In this document: one piece after another, positions 44,602-57,306 of the stretch
Layout: every line of letters begins with the position of its first letter
Numbering within the stretch: position 1 is the first letter of the stretch
DNA from: Thalassia testudinum
Lineage: Eukaryota; Streptophyta; Magnoliopsida; Alismatales; Hydrocharitaceae
Direction: 5' to 3'
Length of the DNA: 64,000 bases
Assembly (NCBI GenBank): GCA_037157565.1
Contig: JAZHRO010000062.1
Coordinates: 8,122,001-8,186,000 of the forward strand
Position numbers and translations under genes: made by a program
Notes under the pieces: generated by a model
Seen by the model: the letters and a program-made list of their open reading frames with translations, nothing else
Told to the model about the DNA's origin: nothing
The model's database searches: none

Positions 44602-46053
44602 TACCCTCATGCTCATCCCTTGCTAGTCCTTAGCAAGGTTTATCCTAACCGTTATTTTCAATCGGAATTAAGAATTGATTGCTTAGACATATGTTGCTTG
44701 TCAATGGGAGGAAATATATACTAAGAGCCTAATCCACAGAGACTAAACAGTGCCCGTGTGTTTGCCAAAATGTAAACCGCCCAAGTCCTCACTTTAAAGC
44801 ATATATATAGATATATTTTTTTTTTCTTTTTCATCTTTTCTAATTTTTTTGGATTTTTAGAGTTGAGAGTGTGTTGGTAACTTTTTACGGCTACTAAACC
44901 CACCCATAACTCAAAAAAGACTAAGTGCTAAGCATCTTGGTGTGAAGATTGTGATAGACTCACTCAATGGTAATTAGAACAGACTTTGGGTTTCTATGCC
45001 CTCAGGAGACCGAAAAAGAAAATTCTTGCCTAAAGGTGTATCTGTCCAATCGGTAGCTTTCTCCCTACTTTTATTTTATGTGGGGTCAACACAAGGGTGC
45101 TTCCAATGTATATCTCCCTGGATTGCTCTACTTCCCCTCTTCTTCCTTAAGTGTTTTGGGCTTTTTCGTGCATTTAATGAGCTGGGTTCTAGACAACCGG
45201 CCAATGAGCTATTACAACAACCACCCGCTAGCCATACTCATGCGGTGAAGTGTGGCTTATTTATTTTTTTCTATTTCTCTTTTTTCTTTTCTTTTCTTTT
45301 TTTTCTTTTTCTTTTGTTGTTTCAGTAGGTGGCTTCCCTAATCTAAGATTTACCTAAAGGCAATAAAAGAGAATGGTCATGTGGCTGGGCTCTAGACAAC
45401 CAGCTAATGGGCTGTTACCCACGACAACTTGCCAGCCATACCACTCTAGAAGATTCATTAGCTACCCAATTTCTGTTAGAATCTCCGAGGAGTGAATCAG
45501 TGCAAAAATATGTGTAGATGCTCAGACTAAATTCCCTCCGAGTCAGAGGGTGGGTTCATAAGTCGTATACTTATCACCCTATTTTATTGATCAGATTAAT
45601 ATAAATTAAGGTTGCGAGGATTTGGGGCTAAATCCACATTTTAGTGGACACCAGGGCTAATTAAGCCTGAAGGCATGAAAAGTCTAAGTGTTTAGGTTCT
45701 TCTTGTATTATTTCCCACAGTTGACAAGCTCCTAATGCCTAAGTTTTCCTTCCTAATTTTGTTTTTTTATAATTCAAGCTGATAATATGAACTCAGAGAA
45801 TGTGAATTACCACCCCCCCCATACTTAAGTTGAACAATGTCCTCATTGGCAAATAAATGTATGCAAGGGGGTACAAAAAGAAATCACTTGAGTGTAGCTA
45901 TGTACATGATCAGCTTGAATCTTCTGCATTGCCTCCCAGGAAGCTCTAAGTTTAGTGCCTTCAACTGGGCATATGCTCAAACAAGAATGGTTTGGGTCAA
46001 GAAGGTGTAGACAAAATCAGCAAGACCCAAAATCAGAATTCCGCAGATGCAAA
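44602..46053 (-). other. 3' polypurine tract and untranslated region of element F
   Basis: On the plus strand 'taccctcatgctcat' adjoins the LTR (a mutated AGGCATGGGGGTA on minus). The region is homologous to 50092-51490 of D, including 'gagctgggttctagacaacc' (45179, compare 50648) and a T-rich block (45263-45325). Near 45925-45960 is the 'attgcctccca' signature. No gene. Confidence 0.75.
45810..45848 (-). other. Internal polypurine tract with CAATG hairpin (element F)
   Basis: CAATGTCCTCATTG (45835-45848, plus strand) lies next to ACCACCCCCCCC (45810-45820), so the minus strand has the hairpin followed by AAGTATGGGGGGGG. Confidence 0.7.
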
Positions 46054-47681
46054 CTAGGTTGTCGTGGAGTCCCATCCTGAAGGGATGGGAACTCTGCAAC
46101 AGATGTAGCATGCATGCCCGTGTTTGTTCCTCAGTCTATGGGCATGCAAAGAAGTTGATGTGGATGAGCGCACCTCGAATCTAAAATGCCAGACACTAAA
46201 GATGTAGGTTCTATACTTCGCTTGTGTCCCTATAAAATTGTAATCCCTTAAAGATGTATCAATTCTAGTGCATTCGGGTTGCAGGATTTCTATTTTGGTA
46301 GGGCATGTAATAAAATCAAGAGTTTCATAATGAGCCCTAAAATCAAGAATGAGGTCTCTCTCCAAAGAAAAATCCATCTGTTCTTCAACTAGGATTTCAT
46401 GGCTTATTCCCTCCAAGTCCTTAACCCCAAAAGTATTCTCTTCAACCTCTTTCATATTAGACTCAATGTTCGAGGTTACTTTAGAGGTAGGGCAGTTTTC
46501 ATCCTCTAGCTCAGATTCCTTCTCTTGGCCCTCCTCTAAATTTGTGATGGGGGTTTCAACTGATTCAAAATCGATTGTTTTGAAATTACAGTCCCGTTCC
46601 CCTTCTCCAATGTTGGATGTCTTTTCCATCGAATCACTTTCCTCAGGAAGATTAGATTTGGCTTCCACAACATCGCCCCCTAAATTCTCAGTTTCCTCCT
46701 AATGTGTGTCCTCAACTCTCCCCAAATCATGTTCTGAGGAATCCTTAATGACATCTTCTATGCTGCTGTCCAACTCCGAGGGAGTATCAATGGTGGACTG
46801 AACCAATTTTGGGTAAATAGGTGTAGTCCAATTGATCATGGCAGGGCCTTGCTTCACAAATTCCGTAAATGAAGTTATTCCCAATAGTTTTCTTTGGCCC
46901 TCTTCCTCCAGTTGTTGGAACATATCCATCATGGCCTGTTTCCCTTTAATCAATTCTTGATTCTGTCTGTGTAACTCTAACTAGAGTTTATCAAGAATGG
47001 ACAGGGTGTCATTCGGTTTCCCTTGGATTTCTTCCTTCAAATCAGGGCTAGGAAGGTGTGGTTGAGGATGTGTACTGGAATCTACACTGGGGTTTAAGTT
47101 CTTGGGTGGGTCCTCTATTCTATCATTTTCAGGGTCCAATTCTTCAAGAGGAACCATTCTCTGTTTAGTCCTACTCCAGAATAATTGAGGTTCTACGTGC
47201 ACCTCCCAGTCGGATTCTTCATCAGGAGACCAAATCAAAGGTTGATCATCCTTTGATTTTCATTTGCTAGAAGCCCTTCCAATCCAAAGGTCAAGTAGAA
47301 GAGATCCTTGAATTAAGATGACCTTTCTTGGTTATAGTCTTGGGAAGGGCAGGGATTTTGGTGTTCACCTAGAGTGTAGGTCCCGTCAAAGTGGTTAGTG
47401 AGTGGGTGGGACCTAACTGGAGAGTCGTCATTAGGCGAATCGAGATGAGGATCCCCAAGGTTTGGATCATACGCCTAGGTAGGTAGGTTGGATGTATCCC
47501 AATAAGAGGTTGGTGCGGGTTGGTTACAATTGGGATAGTTGAGGAAAGGTGGGTATTCTGGGTTATATCCCCAACTAGGTGGCTGGTTATCCCAAGTAAG
47601 CTGTGGATACGGTCTACCTGGGTTAGAATACAAATCATGTTAGGGATAGTTTGGGTAAGATGGATAGGCATTGAAATCCAT
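46054..47681 (-). pseudogene. Element F accessory ORF (unknown function)
   Basis: An ATG at 47681 opens MDFNAYPSYPNYP, a proline-, tyrosine- and asparagine-rich N-terminus. After a frame change near 47239 the main frame runs 47238-46054 with stops near 46980 and 46697. It holds WSPDEESDWEVHVEPQ, a predicted helical block (KGKQAMMDMFQQLEEEGQRK), then an acidic E/S-rich region (46700-46350), and ends with a basic tail rich in R, H and C. Total length is about 540 codons. No gag, zinc knuckle, protease or polymerase motif is visible. It occupies the whole coding space of F, so it was probably expressed by the element. Its end resembles the end of the G accessory ORF. Confidence 0.6.
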
Positions 47682-48425
47682 GGTTAGGATGACGAGGAGG
47701 GGTGAGAGAAGAACAAGTAAGGGAAGTGTGTGCACAAGCAAGCAAGTCTAGTCCTTATAATGTATACCTTAGGTGACCTAGAAGACTCAAAGGGAATGAT
47801 CAAATCTGTAAGCACTTAACCGCCCTTCCCAATGTTAATCTGGCTAGGTTGATTACGAGGGAATTGAGGGGAAGGTTCTTCCTTTGGCTTTCGCCGCCGG
47901 TTCCGTAGACCCCACAACAGCAGTTGTTTGACAGTTCCCCGCAGTCTAGACAACAGATTTTACAAAGGGAATGAAGGTCAAGTGCCTAGCAAACCTAATC
48001 ACACCTCCAAGACTTAGACTAGTCTTGCCTAGGGCACGTCTACTCCATTTTAATGAGGGGTTAGGTTAATGCTTGTGCTCAGGATATGTGATGAGGCGTT
48101 GTTTGGGGTTGTGCCTCTTAGTTAACCAATTTGAGCATGTGTGCACATAGCAAGACATGGTTCTCAAGCAAGGATTTTAGGATGTGGTGTCTTTTAATGA
48201 TTTATCCTTGCTTTAGTGCTTTTTAGGGTTGAAGTTCCTTAATGTTTTCAGACAATGTTCAAGTGGGCACACAAGGTTTTGCACACAATGGGCGAAGGTC
48301 AATTTCCTTTAGAATGATGTGGCCCTAGAAAAACAACCCTAGTGTATTCACCCTAGGGTTCATGCAATTCTACCAGGTGAGTTGATTTTAATTATGGTGA
48401 GTGGTGCTGCCCAACTCAAATCATG
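47682..48425 (-). other. Leader of element F, left part
   Basis: Untranslated, similar to the D leader (for example 'aaggttcttcctt' at 47872, compare 58710) and the K leader. It is interrupted by element D and resumes at 61415. Confidence 0.7.
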
Positions 48426-48430
48426 GTGGC
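48426..48430. repeat. TSD of element D (left copy)
   Basis: GTGGC; the partner is at 61410-61414. Confidence 0.92.
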
Positions 48431-49076
48431 TGTTGAATCTGCGAGTTGCTACGCTAACGTATTTGGTTTCGAAAAACCTGTCGTCGTAGTTTGAAAGCAA
48501 AGAGCTCATGTTCACCAAATAAAATTTGTACTGGAATAGAAATCCCAGGTCAAATTCAGGGAGGCTACATCGATCTATTTTGCAATTATTTTTTTTTAGA
48601 GTTTTTGTTGAAAAGCGGAGCGACGTAATTATAATGAAGCAATATTAACAATCAGAATAAATGAGACAGAGAGAGAAAACATGCACTCAATATTTCAAAA
48701 TGTTTATACAATAAAACCAGAGAAAAATTACACTAGAAAGCTAGAAATCAGCTACACTAGAAAGTAGGAAAATTCTACTCTAGAAAGTTGTAAAGAAGAA
48801 TGGGAGAGAGAAGTTATCCTCCTCGACGATCGCTTGGAAGACGAGCCGAACAAGACGCCGCCTGGACGAAGGACGGAGCGGGAAGAAGGAGGTCGAGGCA
48901 GGAGGAACGAGAACGGGGCAGCACGTCGTCATCGTCGCGGGATCCGCTTTCGAAATGAGAGCGAAAATTGACTTTATCTCTCGAGGAGCATCCCGGGTGT
49001 GGGATAAGCTTCTCTTGAGCTTTGGAGAGGGAGAGAAGAGAAGGAAGGGATGCAAATTTCGTATGGAGGGGGTCTT

Positions 49077-49085
49077 CTTTTATAG
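49077..49085 (-). promoter_or_regulatory. TATA box of element D 3' LTR
   Basis: The minus strand reads CTATAAAAG. Confidence 0.68.
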
Positions 49086-49431
49086 TTGCAAGGAGTGAGG
49101 GTAAGTTAGTCCTTACAATTGCAAAACATTAAATAAGGGGTCTTTAGTGACGGATAAAACCGTCGCTAAAGCCTCAGTCGTGGGCAACGAGTGCCGCCCG
49201 CTTGCCTCCCGCACATGAAACGTGCGCCCCACGTTCTTCAGATCTTAGCCGTCCGATCGTGAGATCAGACGGCTTAACTCGCCCCTCACCGCTCCTCATC
49301 GCGTGCTTACCACATCTGATCCCGTGTTACACGCGGGCGTCTGATGTGGAGTAAGCGCTATCGCGCACGCACGACTGCTCGATCACGATCGAGTGGTCAA
49401 TTGAGCCTCCTAGCCGCTTCTCAGCAATAGC

Positions 49432-49496
49432 TTGCCAAGGCTCGAACGCGTGCCACATGTTGTCGCGACCACTCTCACCCGCTGCGCTACAGCAGC
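49432..49496 (-). other. tRNA-like block in D 3' LTR
   Basis: The minus strand has the A box TAGCGCAGCGGG (49489-49478) and the B box GTTCGAGCC (49447-49439). The D stem GCGC/GAGT pairs at three of four positions (one G-U). The B box is 354 bp upstream of the TATA box. Confidence 0.65.
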
Positions 49497-50091
49497 GTTT
49501 GTGTCACGAAGATGTTTTACGCGCACTCATCCACAGCCGTTAGATGCACATCCAACGGCGAAGGAGCAACGAAGAAGAGAGAGTGCGGTGGGTGTAGCGG
49601 TCGATTGGGTGGCTGAGATGGCACCACGTGGAGCCATCTTGGTCGTCCATCTTCTGGATGATGTAGATGGTGCCACAATTGTCAAATTGAGTCAATTTTC
49701 GTGTCATTAGGCTGCGATCGTCGATCCAAATCCATCTGTGCAGTCGGATTTGTTGTATGAACTATGGATTCACACCATCTTGGCCCTTGATCTTCTAGGG
49801 TTCCCCGGTCTCTATCTAATGCTATAGATGTCTAATTAGGGCGATCTTGGAGTCGTTGAACTCTAATCGTCGCCCTAATCAAATCTGTATGGTTGGATCT
49901 TTGATCCGAGGCTCCGATAAAAATTTACCCTGTCCCTGAACATAAAAGGAGACAATTAACCTCCATTTTATTCAAACTAATCTAAATGCAAGATAATGCA
50001 TGCTATGCAATATTTATAGTATGCAATGCAATTCTATACTTAAGAACATGTATAAATAGACATCTTATGTAATGTAAACATGTTCACATCA

Positions 50092-51490
50092 TACCCCCAT
50101 GCCTATCTTTTGCTAGTCCCTAGCAAAAACTATATGCTATTTATAAAAGAATTTGGTTGGATTATTTGGGCATGAGTTATTTTCAATCATTAAGAAAATG
50201 TTTACTTAGGATCTGAACTTTCAAAGACACAATAGCGCCCAGGTATCTGCCAAAATGCTGACCGCCTCCTTATTCAGAGAAAATTTTCTTTTTCTCTTTT
50301 TCTTTTTTTTCTAATTTTTTTGGATTTTTGAGTTTTAGGGTTTAAGAGTGGCTTTTTAGGGCCATTCAACTCACCCAAGATTTGATGAGAACCCTAAGTT
50401 TTAAGCATCTTATTGTGAATGTGATAGACTCGTTGATTGGCAGTTAAAACGGACTTCGGATTTCTACACCTCTAGGTGACCTTAAAAAGAGAATTCTACC
50501 TAAAGGTGTATCTTTACAACCGGTAGCTTTCTCCCTACTTTTATTTTTATGGGATCAATACAAAGGTGAATCCAGTGTATATCTCCCCGGTTTATTCTAT
50601 TTCTCCGCTTCTTCCTAAGTGTTTTGGGAATTTTCAGTGTATTTATTGAGCTGGGTTCTAGACAACCAGTCGATGAGCTGTTACTACCGACAACTTGCCA
50701 ACCATACTCGTGCGGCGAAGTGTGGCTTATTTCTTTTTTTCTTTTCTCCTTTTCTTTTTCTTTTCTTTTTGACTTTCTTTTTCTCTTTTTTTTTTTAAGT
50801 AGGTGGCTTCCCTAGTCTAAGATTTACCTAAAGGCAGCAAGAAGAGAATGGTCCAGTGACTGGGCTCTGGACAACCTACCTATGGGTTGTTACCCATGAT
50901 AACTTGCCAGTCATATCACCCTATAAGGTTCATTAGCTACCCAATTTCCATTAAAATCACCTAATAACGAGTCAGTGAAAAGAAAGTATGTAGATGCTTA
51001 AAACTCAAAGTTCCCTCAAATCAGAGGGTGGATTGATAAGTCGTGTACTTATCTCCCAAACTTATTTACTCCAATTACAGTAGAATTAAGATGGTGAGGA
51101 CTCGAAAATAAATCCACATTTTAGTGGATACACGGACCGATTAAGTCCAAAGACATGAAGGGTCTTTGTGTTCAGATCCTAATGCAATATTTCCTAAGAT
51201 TGAAAAGTCCTAATGTCCAACTATTCCTTCCTAATTCAAAATTTTTTTTTAACGTATAAATAAGAAGAGAGAAATAATTTACATGAATTTCACAAAGCTG
51301 ACCAAATGATTCAAAAATGAATCCACCCCGCCATGCCTAGCTGATGCAATGTCCACATTGAGAAAGAGACATGAAAGAAAGGGTAGAGTATGAAAAATGT
51401 CACCTGAATTTGAAGCTTGTGTCAGCTTTGTGTCATATGTACAACTATTGAGTTTAATGTCGTCAGCTAGGCGAAGTCCAGCCAAAGAAG
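50092..51490 (-). other. 3' polypurine tract and untranslated region of element D
   Basis: On minus, AGATAGGCATGGGGGTA (50108-50092) directly precedes the LTR. The rest is non-coding and homologous to F 44602-46053. An ORF at 51494-51279 lies in the post-pol signature region and has no counterpart in A. Confidence 0.78.
51323..51360 (-). other. Internal polypurine tract with CAATG hairpin (element D)
   Basis: CAATGTCCACATTG (51347-51360) adjoins CCACCCCGCCATGCC (51323-51337). The tract is interrupted by one pyrimidine compared with B. Confidence 0.6.
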
Positions 51491-52745
51491 TCATAGAATG
51501 GCTAGAGCAACCGTGTCTGAGATGGGTTCTGGAAGAGTACGGTCAATAACTGGCTTCAAACGTTGACTGTTGACTTTAAATGTGTTACCCGTCTTTGGGT
51601 CAGAAATCTGAACGGCTCCATTTGGAAAAATCTGGTCAATAATGAATGGGCCATTCCATTTAGATCTAAGTTTGCCAAGAGAAAGCTTGAGTCTAGAATC
51701 AAATAACCAGACCTTCTGGTTCGAATCAAAGCTCTTACGAGAAATCAATTGATCATGTAGAGCTTTGGTCCAAGCCTTATAGATCTTAGCATTCTCATAT
51801 GCATCATTTCTAAGCCCTTCCAACTCAGATAGTTGGAGTTTCCTGATCTTCCCAGCTAAATTTAGATCTAAATTGCATTGTTTGATCACCCAAAATGCCC
51901 TGTGTTTAATTTCTATGGGTAGATGGCATGCTTTTCCATACACCAAATGAAACGGAGAGATGCCGATGGGTGTTTTATACGTCGTACGGTAGGCCCAAAG
52001 AGCATCCTTAAGCTTTTGAGTCCAGTCCTTACGATTAGGCCTAACCATTTTCTGTAGAATGTTCTTGATCTCCCAATTGGAGATCTCGGCTTGCCCATTC
52101 GTCTGGGGATGGTAAGGTGTGGAAATTCGATGATTAACCTTGTATTTGGCCAACAAATTCCAAATTGGGCATTAGTAAAATGAGTGCCACCGTCACTGAT
52201 GATGGCCCTCAGAATCCCGAACCTACTAAAGATATTTTTCTTAACAAAATCAATGACCACCCTATGGTCATTGGTTTGAGTGGGAATCGCCTCAATCCAT
52301 TTGGACACATAATCAACTGCAACCAAAATGTACTGATGTCCAAATGAAGAGAGAAAAGGTCCCATGAAATCGATGCCCCAAACATCAAAAATTTCGACAG
52401 GAAGAATTGGGTTTAGGGGCATCATATCTCTTTTAGTTATGCTCCCGAGTGCCTGACATCGAGAACATGACCTTGAGAAATCCTAGGCATCCTTAAATAA
52501 AGACGGCCAATAGAAGCCAGATTGCAAGATTTTTGCAGCTATCTTTTTCCCGGAGAAATGTCCACCACACGCAAATGCATGGCATAAATCGAGTATACTA
52601 TTGAATTCATTCTCCGGTACACATCGGTGAATAATCTGATCAGAACCGATGTGGTACAGTTCAAGGTCCTCCCAGAAGTAGTATTTGGCCTCATATTTGA
52701 GTCTATCCCGTTGTTGCTTGGTCCAATCTTGGGGGATTTGACCAA
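51491..52745 (-). pseudogene. Element D integrase (one frame change)
   Basis: The zinc finger has GGHFSGKK and CSRCQ, with a stop near 52482 just after FKDA. The core has WGIDFMGPF, SDGGTHF and, after a frame change near 52157, the Glu in GQAEISN. The Arg of SNREIK found in relatives is Trp here. The C-terminal part (52156-51491) has KWNGPFII, the GPY/F module, and NSQRLKPVI. As in A there is no chromodomain. Confidence 0.9.
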
Positions 52746-54333
52746 CGGCTAAATAGTTAACAATGTCAGCAAACCATGGGGTTTGGACACCTGAAACTAT
52801 AAGAATAGCTTCATCCGGAAAGGTGTCAGCAATCAGGATGTCTAGACAAGAAGAATCACCTAGGAGTCTCGACAAATGATCCGCCACCACATTTTGTATC
52901 CCGATTTTATCCTTAATTTCAAGGTCAAATTCTTGAAGCAGAAGAATCCAACGAATAAGCTGGGGTTTTGCATCCTTTTTGGCCAAGAGATGTCTCAAGG
53001 CCGAGTGGTCGGTATAGATGATAATATGAGACCCTAAGAGATAAGCCCTGAATTTTTCCAAAGCGAACACTACAGCTAGTAATTCCTTTTCAGTAACAGT
53101 GTAATTCCTCTGGTCTTCATCCAGAGTTTTACTAGCGTAGTAGATGACAGAGGGCTTTCTATCAATTTTCTGACCCAAAACAGCCCCGACCGCATAATCG
53201 GAAGCGTCGGTCATGATCTCAAAAGGGGCTATCCAAATTGGTGGTTGCAACACTGGAGCACAGGTGACTGCCTTTTTCAGGAAATCAAACGCCTTTTGGC
53301 ATGATTCGTCGAAAACAAATGGCGTTTCTTTGGCAAGAAGATTGCTCAGGGGACGAGCAACCTTCAAGAAATCCTTGATGAATCTTCGATAGAATCCCAC
53401 ATGACCAAGAAATGATCGGATTTGTTTAACAGATGTGGGAGGAGGAAGTTTAGTGATAGCATCAACCTTAGCTTGATCTACTTTGATTCCCCGTTCAGAG
53501 ATTACATGACCCAAAATGATGCCTTCTTGGGTCATAAAATGACTCGTTTCCTAGATAAGGACCAATCGTGTTTTGATACATTGCTTAAGAATCACTTCCA
53601 GATTAGCCAAACAAGAGTCAAACGATTCTCCAAAAATAGAGAAATCGTCCATGAAGACTTCCATAGACTCTCCCACCATGTCAGAGAATATGGCTAACAT
53701 ATACCTTTGAAAAGTCGTAAGTACATTGCATAAGCCAAAAGGCATCCTACGAAAAGCAAAGGTTCCATAAGGACAGGTGAAAGTAGTTTTTTCCTGATCC
53801 TCGGGATGGATAGGAACTTGGTTGTATCTCGAGTATCCATCAAGAAAACAGAAGTACTTCTGCCCGGCTAGTCTTTCCAAGATTTGATCAATGAAAGGCA
53901 GGGGAAAATGATCCTTTTTAGTGGCTGTGTTCAACTTCCTGTAATCAATACAAACACTCCAAGAGGAAGTTGAATGAGTTGTGACAAATTCTCCTCTCTT
54001 GTTAGTCACAACGGTAATCCTGGCTTTCTTTGGAACAATCTTCACGGGACTTACCCAGGGATTATCAGAGATTGGATAAATAATTCCTGCATCGAGTCAC
54101 TTAATGATTTCCTTTTTTACCACTTCTCGCATATTTGGATTTAATCTCCTCTGCATCTGGCAAGAAGGGCGGGATCCATCTTCAAAGAATATTCTATGAT
54201 TGCAGTAAGATGGATAGATCCCCCTGAGGTCATGAATGGTCCAACCAATTGCCTCCTTGTGTTCCTTCAGGACCCTGATCAATTTAATCTCTTGCTCCTT
54301 TGTTAATTTAGCACTGATAATCACAGGGAGCAT
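52746..54333 (-). pseudogene. Element D reverse transcriptase and RNase H
   Basis: RT: MQRRLNPNM (54333-54097), then after a stop that replaces the Trp of KWLDAG the frame continues with FCFLDGYSRYNQ, FRRMPFGLCN and VFMDDFSIFG (54045-53551). A second stop at 53545-53547 stands where A has a Trp (LSWEKSHF). RNase H (53535-52850) has [33 protein letters not shown] and VADHLSRL, and is fully open. Both replaced Trp codons are TGG-to-stop changes, again transitions. Confidence 0.92.
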
Positions 54334-54450
54334 CTTCTAAGGTCCTAAAAATTGATATTTCAAATTCTCAGGCAATGGTTTCAGTTCAAGCTGGGGCGGG
54401 TTGATGATTGATGGTAAGGAAGATGCTGAAGACTCAACAAGAGGAAGAGG

Positions 54451-55863
54451 TTATGAGTGAACAAAATTAATAACCTCTTCAGAAAATGGCAGGTCTGCCA
54501 AAGAGGGTTGCAGGTCCAATTCGTCATCAAAGGAGGAACTTTCAATTGAAGAAACCATCAAACAAGTTTCAATGTTTTCTTTATCCTCCTCAAGTTCCTC
54601 AATAAATCTACAATCCTCAAATTTATTAATCGCCTTAATAATATCCAATTTCATTTATTGATCCCCAAAGGCGATTTCCATGCTACCGCTTTCATAATTA
54701 ATGTTGGCCTTAGCGATAGCCAAGAATGGACGCCACAGAATGATGGGCGTGTTCCTCAAATTTTCAGGTACATCCATGTCAAGGACAAGGAAATCTACAG
54801 GAAAATAGAAATCCTTGACCTTAACTATAACATCTTCAATAACGCCTTACAGATTTGTGACTGAGCGGTCCGCTAACTATAGCATTGCTGAAGTTGGCCG
54901 AAGTTCACCTAATCCAAACTTCTCATAAAGCGAAGTCGAAATTAGGTTGATGGATGCACCCAGATCCAAAAGTCCTCTATCAAATGTGAAATCTCCAATG
55001 ACACAAGAAATCAATGGAGCACCTGGATCTCTCTTTTTCTGAGGGAGGTGATGCAGGACAACAGAACTAGCCTGCTCGGAGAGTACCACCTTCCTCGGAA
55101 CAGATTCTCTTGACTTACACTTTTGTGTACATAAATCCTTTAAAAATCTTGCATAAGCCGGTATATGCTTGATAGCATCGAGGAGCAGGATATTGATCTC
55201 AACATTCTTAAATATATTCAGAAGCTCCTCATTGCTATCAACAGACTTCTTCTTCTTTGATTTGATCAAGGCTTCAGGAAAAGGAACATGAGTCAGATCT
55301 TTGGAATCAAGTTCCTGAGCCATAGTTTCCTCTCCAGAATTCTCCTCTCTCTCCTCAAGTTCTTCAGGATTCAGTAGATCATAGCAGTGTGGTTGTGGAT
55401 CCTGAGTCTGCTTACCACTTGTCAAGGTGACAGAATTTGCAGATGCATAAGAGTCTGGGTCTTGGGGAGGGTTAGGAAAGATTGGAGGGGCTTGATTAGC
55501 CAAGAATTGTTGATTTGCAGAAGAAGAAGAAGAAGAGGAGGGACCTGGCTCAACCACCTGAGCATGTGCGTGTGGGTCCCTCTGATTTTCGTACCCATGG
55601 CCTTGGTTGCCTGGATTCAGAATATTTCGCGGGTTGGGTACAGGTTGGGATGGTAGAGATCCAGGTTGATGAGAGTTAGCAATGAGCCCGGACTGCAAGT
55701 TGTCCAGCGAGGTTTTCATTTGCTGCATGAGCTGAAGAATGGATCCTTGCATCTCTACCATTTGTCGGTTCAAATCAGCCTGCCCTACATGTTGACGAGC
55801 ATTCCAAGCTGGCTGATTGACTTGATTTGGAGGCAACTGAGTATATACATGACCCTGACCCAT
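54451..55863 (-). pseudogene. Element D protease and linkers
   Basis: 55863-54877 is a 328-residue open frame: a glutamine/proline/serine-rich linker, the conserved AYARFLKDLCTQKCK, then the protease with DLGASINLI. It ends at a stop near 54877. The flap (IILWRPFLAIAKANI region, 54760-54700) has Trp in place of the usual Gly. 54654-54451 is an acidic linker towards the RT with DELDLQPSLADLPF. Confidence 0.85.
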
Positions 55864-57044
55864 TGGTCATTGCAGAGCATAGTTGTCAGGTCGGAATTGG
55901 GTCTGTTGCCCCGATTTTTTCCAAGAGAAGTTAGGGTGGTTTCTCCAACCTGAATTATAAGCATTAGAGTAGGGGTTGGATCTAACATTCTCTTGTACAG
56001 CACAGACATCCTCATAAGGTAAGGATGGATAGAAATAAAGTGAAGGATCAGAAAAACTAGGATCAAAGGCCCCAGTTTGGAACCCTGAGGTTCCAAAAAA
56101 TGCTGACTCACAGGTTGAGCCGCATCAAGTTGATTCACGAACTCCCATCCAGAAGGAGCCCGCAAAGAATGGAATCCCAAATTTTGGGATTGAGTGGATC
56201 GAGAGTTGTTCATAGCATTTCCAGCCATCCACTCTTCCATTCTCTTAGCAACCAAGTCCACCTTGTCAAGTTTGTTACAAATCAATTCCATATCAAATGA
56301 ATGAGAGTCATGGACTTCATTGACATTTGATCTGGGCTACTGGGACCGGTTAAATGTATCCACGGAGGCATGATTGATTGAATTCTCACTCATTTCCTCA
56401 AATAAATCGTGTACACTATCTGCGTCTTTATTGAGGAAATTGCCTCCGCAAGAAGCATTCACATGATTTCTAAGTTGCTCAGTCAACCCATGATAGAAGA
56501 TCTACACGAGTTGCCATTTCGGCACCTCGTGGTGTGGACACCTCCGCAATAGGTCCTGGAATCACTCCCAGGCCACATGAAACTGCTCCCTCGGCTGCTA
56601 GGTAAAGGTAGTGATTTCCCGTCTCAAGGCATTAGTACGTCCGACCGGGAAGAATTTCTTCAGAAAGGTTGATTTCAATTCATTCCAAGTTGTAATTAGT
56701 CTTCCTATTGTCCTGTACCAATGCGCGGCCTTATCCCTAAGAGAGTGGGGGAAGAGCCTCATGATCATTTGCTCCTCGTCACGTTTCGTGCCTTGGTGGT
56801 CTGGACCAAAGTGGTCAAGTCCTCCAAGTGTTGAAACAGATCTTCAGAGCCAAGCTATGATAATGTTTGATCATGGAATCTGGACGCCGGGACGTTCCCC
56901 GTAATTTGAAGGATCATAAAAATCCTTCAAGGGCTAATCATCCTGCATTCTCTGAAACCATTCCTTCATTCTCTGCATTTATTCCAGCTGCCTTCGGAAT
57001 TCCTCCTGTGGATCTCCAGGCAGAGGAGGCTGTTGATCGGCCAT
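55864..57044 (-). pseudogene. gag: Element D gag (broken)
   Basis: The start is ATG at 57044 (MADQQPPLPGD), a clear start because the sequence upstream is leader-like. The core shows LRDKAAHWYRT, FLKKFFPVGRTNALRREITTFT and CPHHEVPKW, then SCGGNFLNKDADS. The coil (MELICNKLDKVDLVAKRMEEW) is in 56291-55785. Several stops and frame changes are scattered between 56950 and 56300. It is closer to E than to A in the SCGGNFLNKD block. Confidence 0.85.
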
Positions 57045-57301
57045 GGGATCAATTTGACCAAAATCCAATTTGCGCCTCCTAGAATACTCTAGTGGTCCTT
57101 CTAATCGGGGATTCAATGACCATCTTCCCAACATAAACTAGGAGAAGGTCAGAAGGACTGGGGATAGGGACCCTGCAGCACAACAAAAAAAGGCTGTCCT
57201 TAAGTGGGGTAGCCTAAGGATCTACAAACTCCCAAAACCCGCCTTAAGATTGTAAATGATTTACTCTACTTGTGTCTGCTCAATCCAACCAGTTAGGAGG
57301 G
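57045..57301 (-). other. Leader of element D, gag-proximal part
   Basis: Untranslated. It holds the arginine-rich pre-gag reading (RRRKLDFGQ) also seen upstream of gag in E. It is separated from the rest of the leader by E2. Confidence 0.65.
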
Positions 57302-57306
57302 ACTGG
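57302..57306. repeat. TSD of solo LTR E2 (left copy)
   Basis: ACTGG; the partner is at 58699-58703. Confidence 0.9.

Larger units (their letters stand above)
48431..50091 (-). repeat. 3' LTR of element D (1661 bp)
   Basis: The plus strand begins TGTTGAATCTGCG and ends CACATCA. It has a TATA box (49085-49077), hairpin AGCCGTCCGATC/GATCAGACGGCT (49247-49274), a tRNA-like block (49496-49432) and the sense-start hairpin TGTGAACATGTTTACA (50088-50073). Confidence 0.92.

Noticed and set aside
51279..51494. Small ORF just after the D integrase, considered as a possible env-like start
   Set aside because: It is the untranslated post-pol signature region and is not open in A. No signal peptide or transmembrane pattern.
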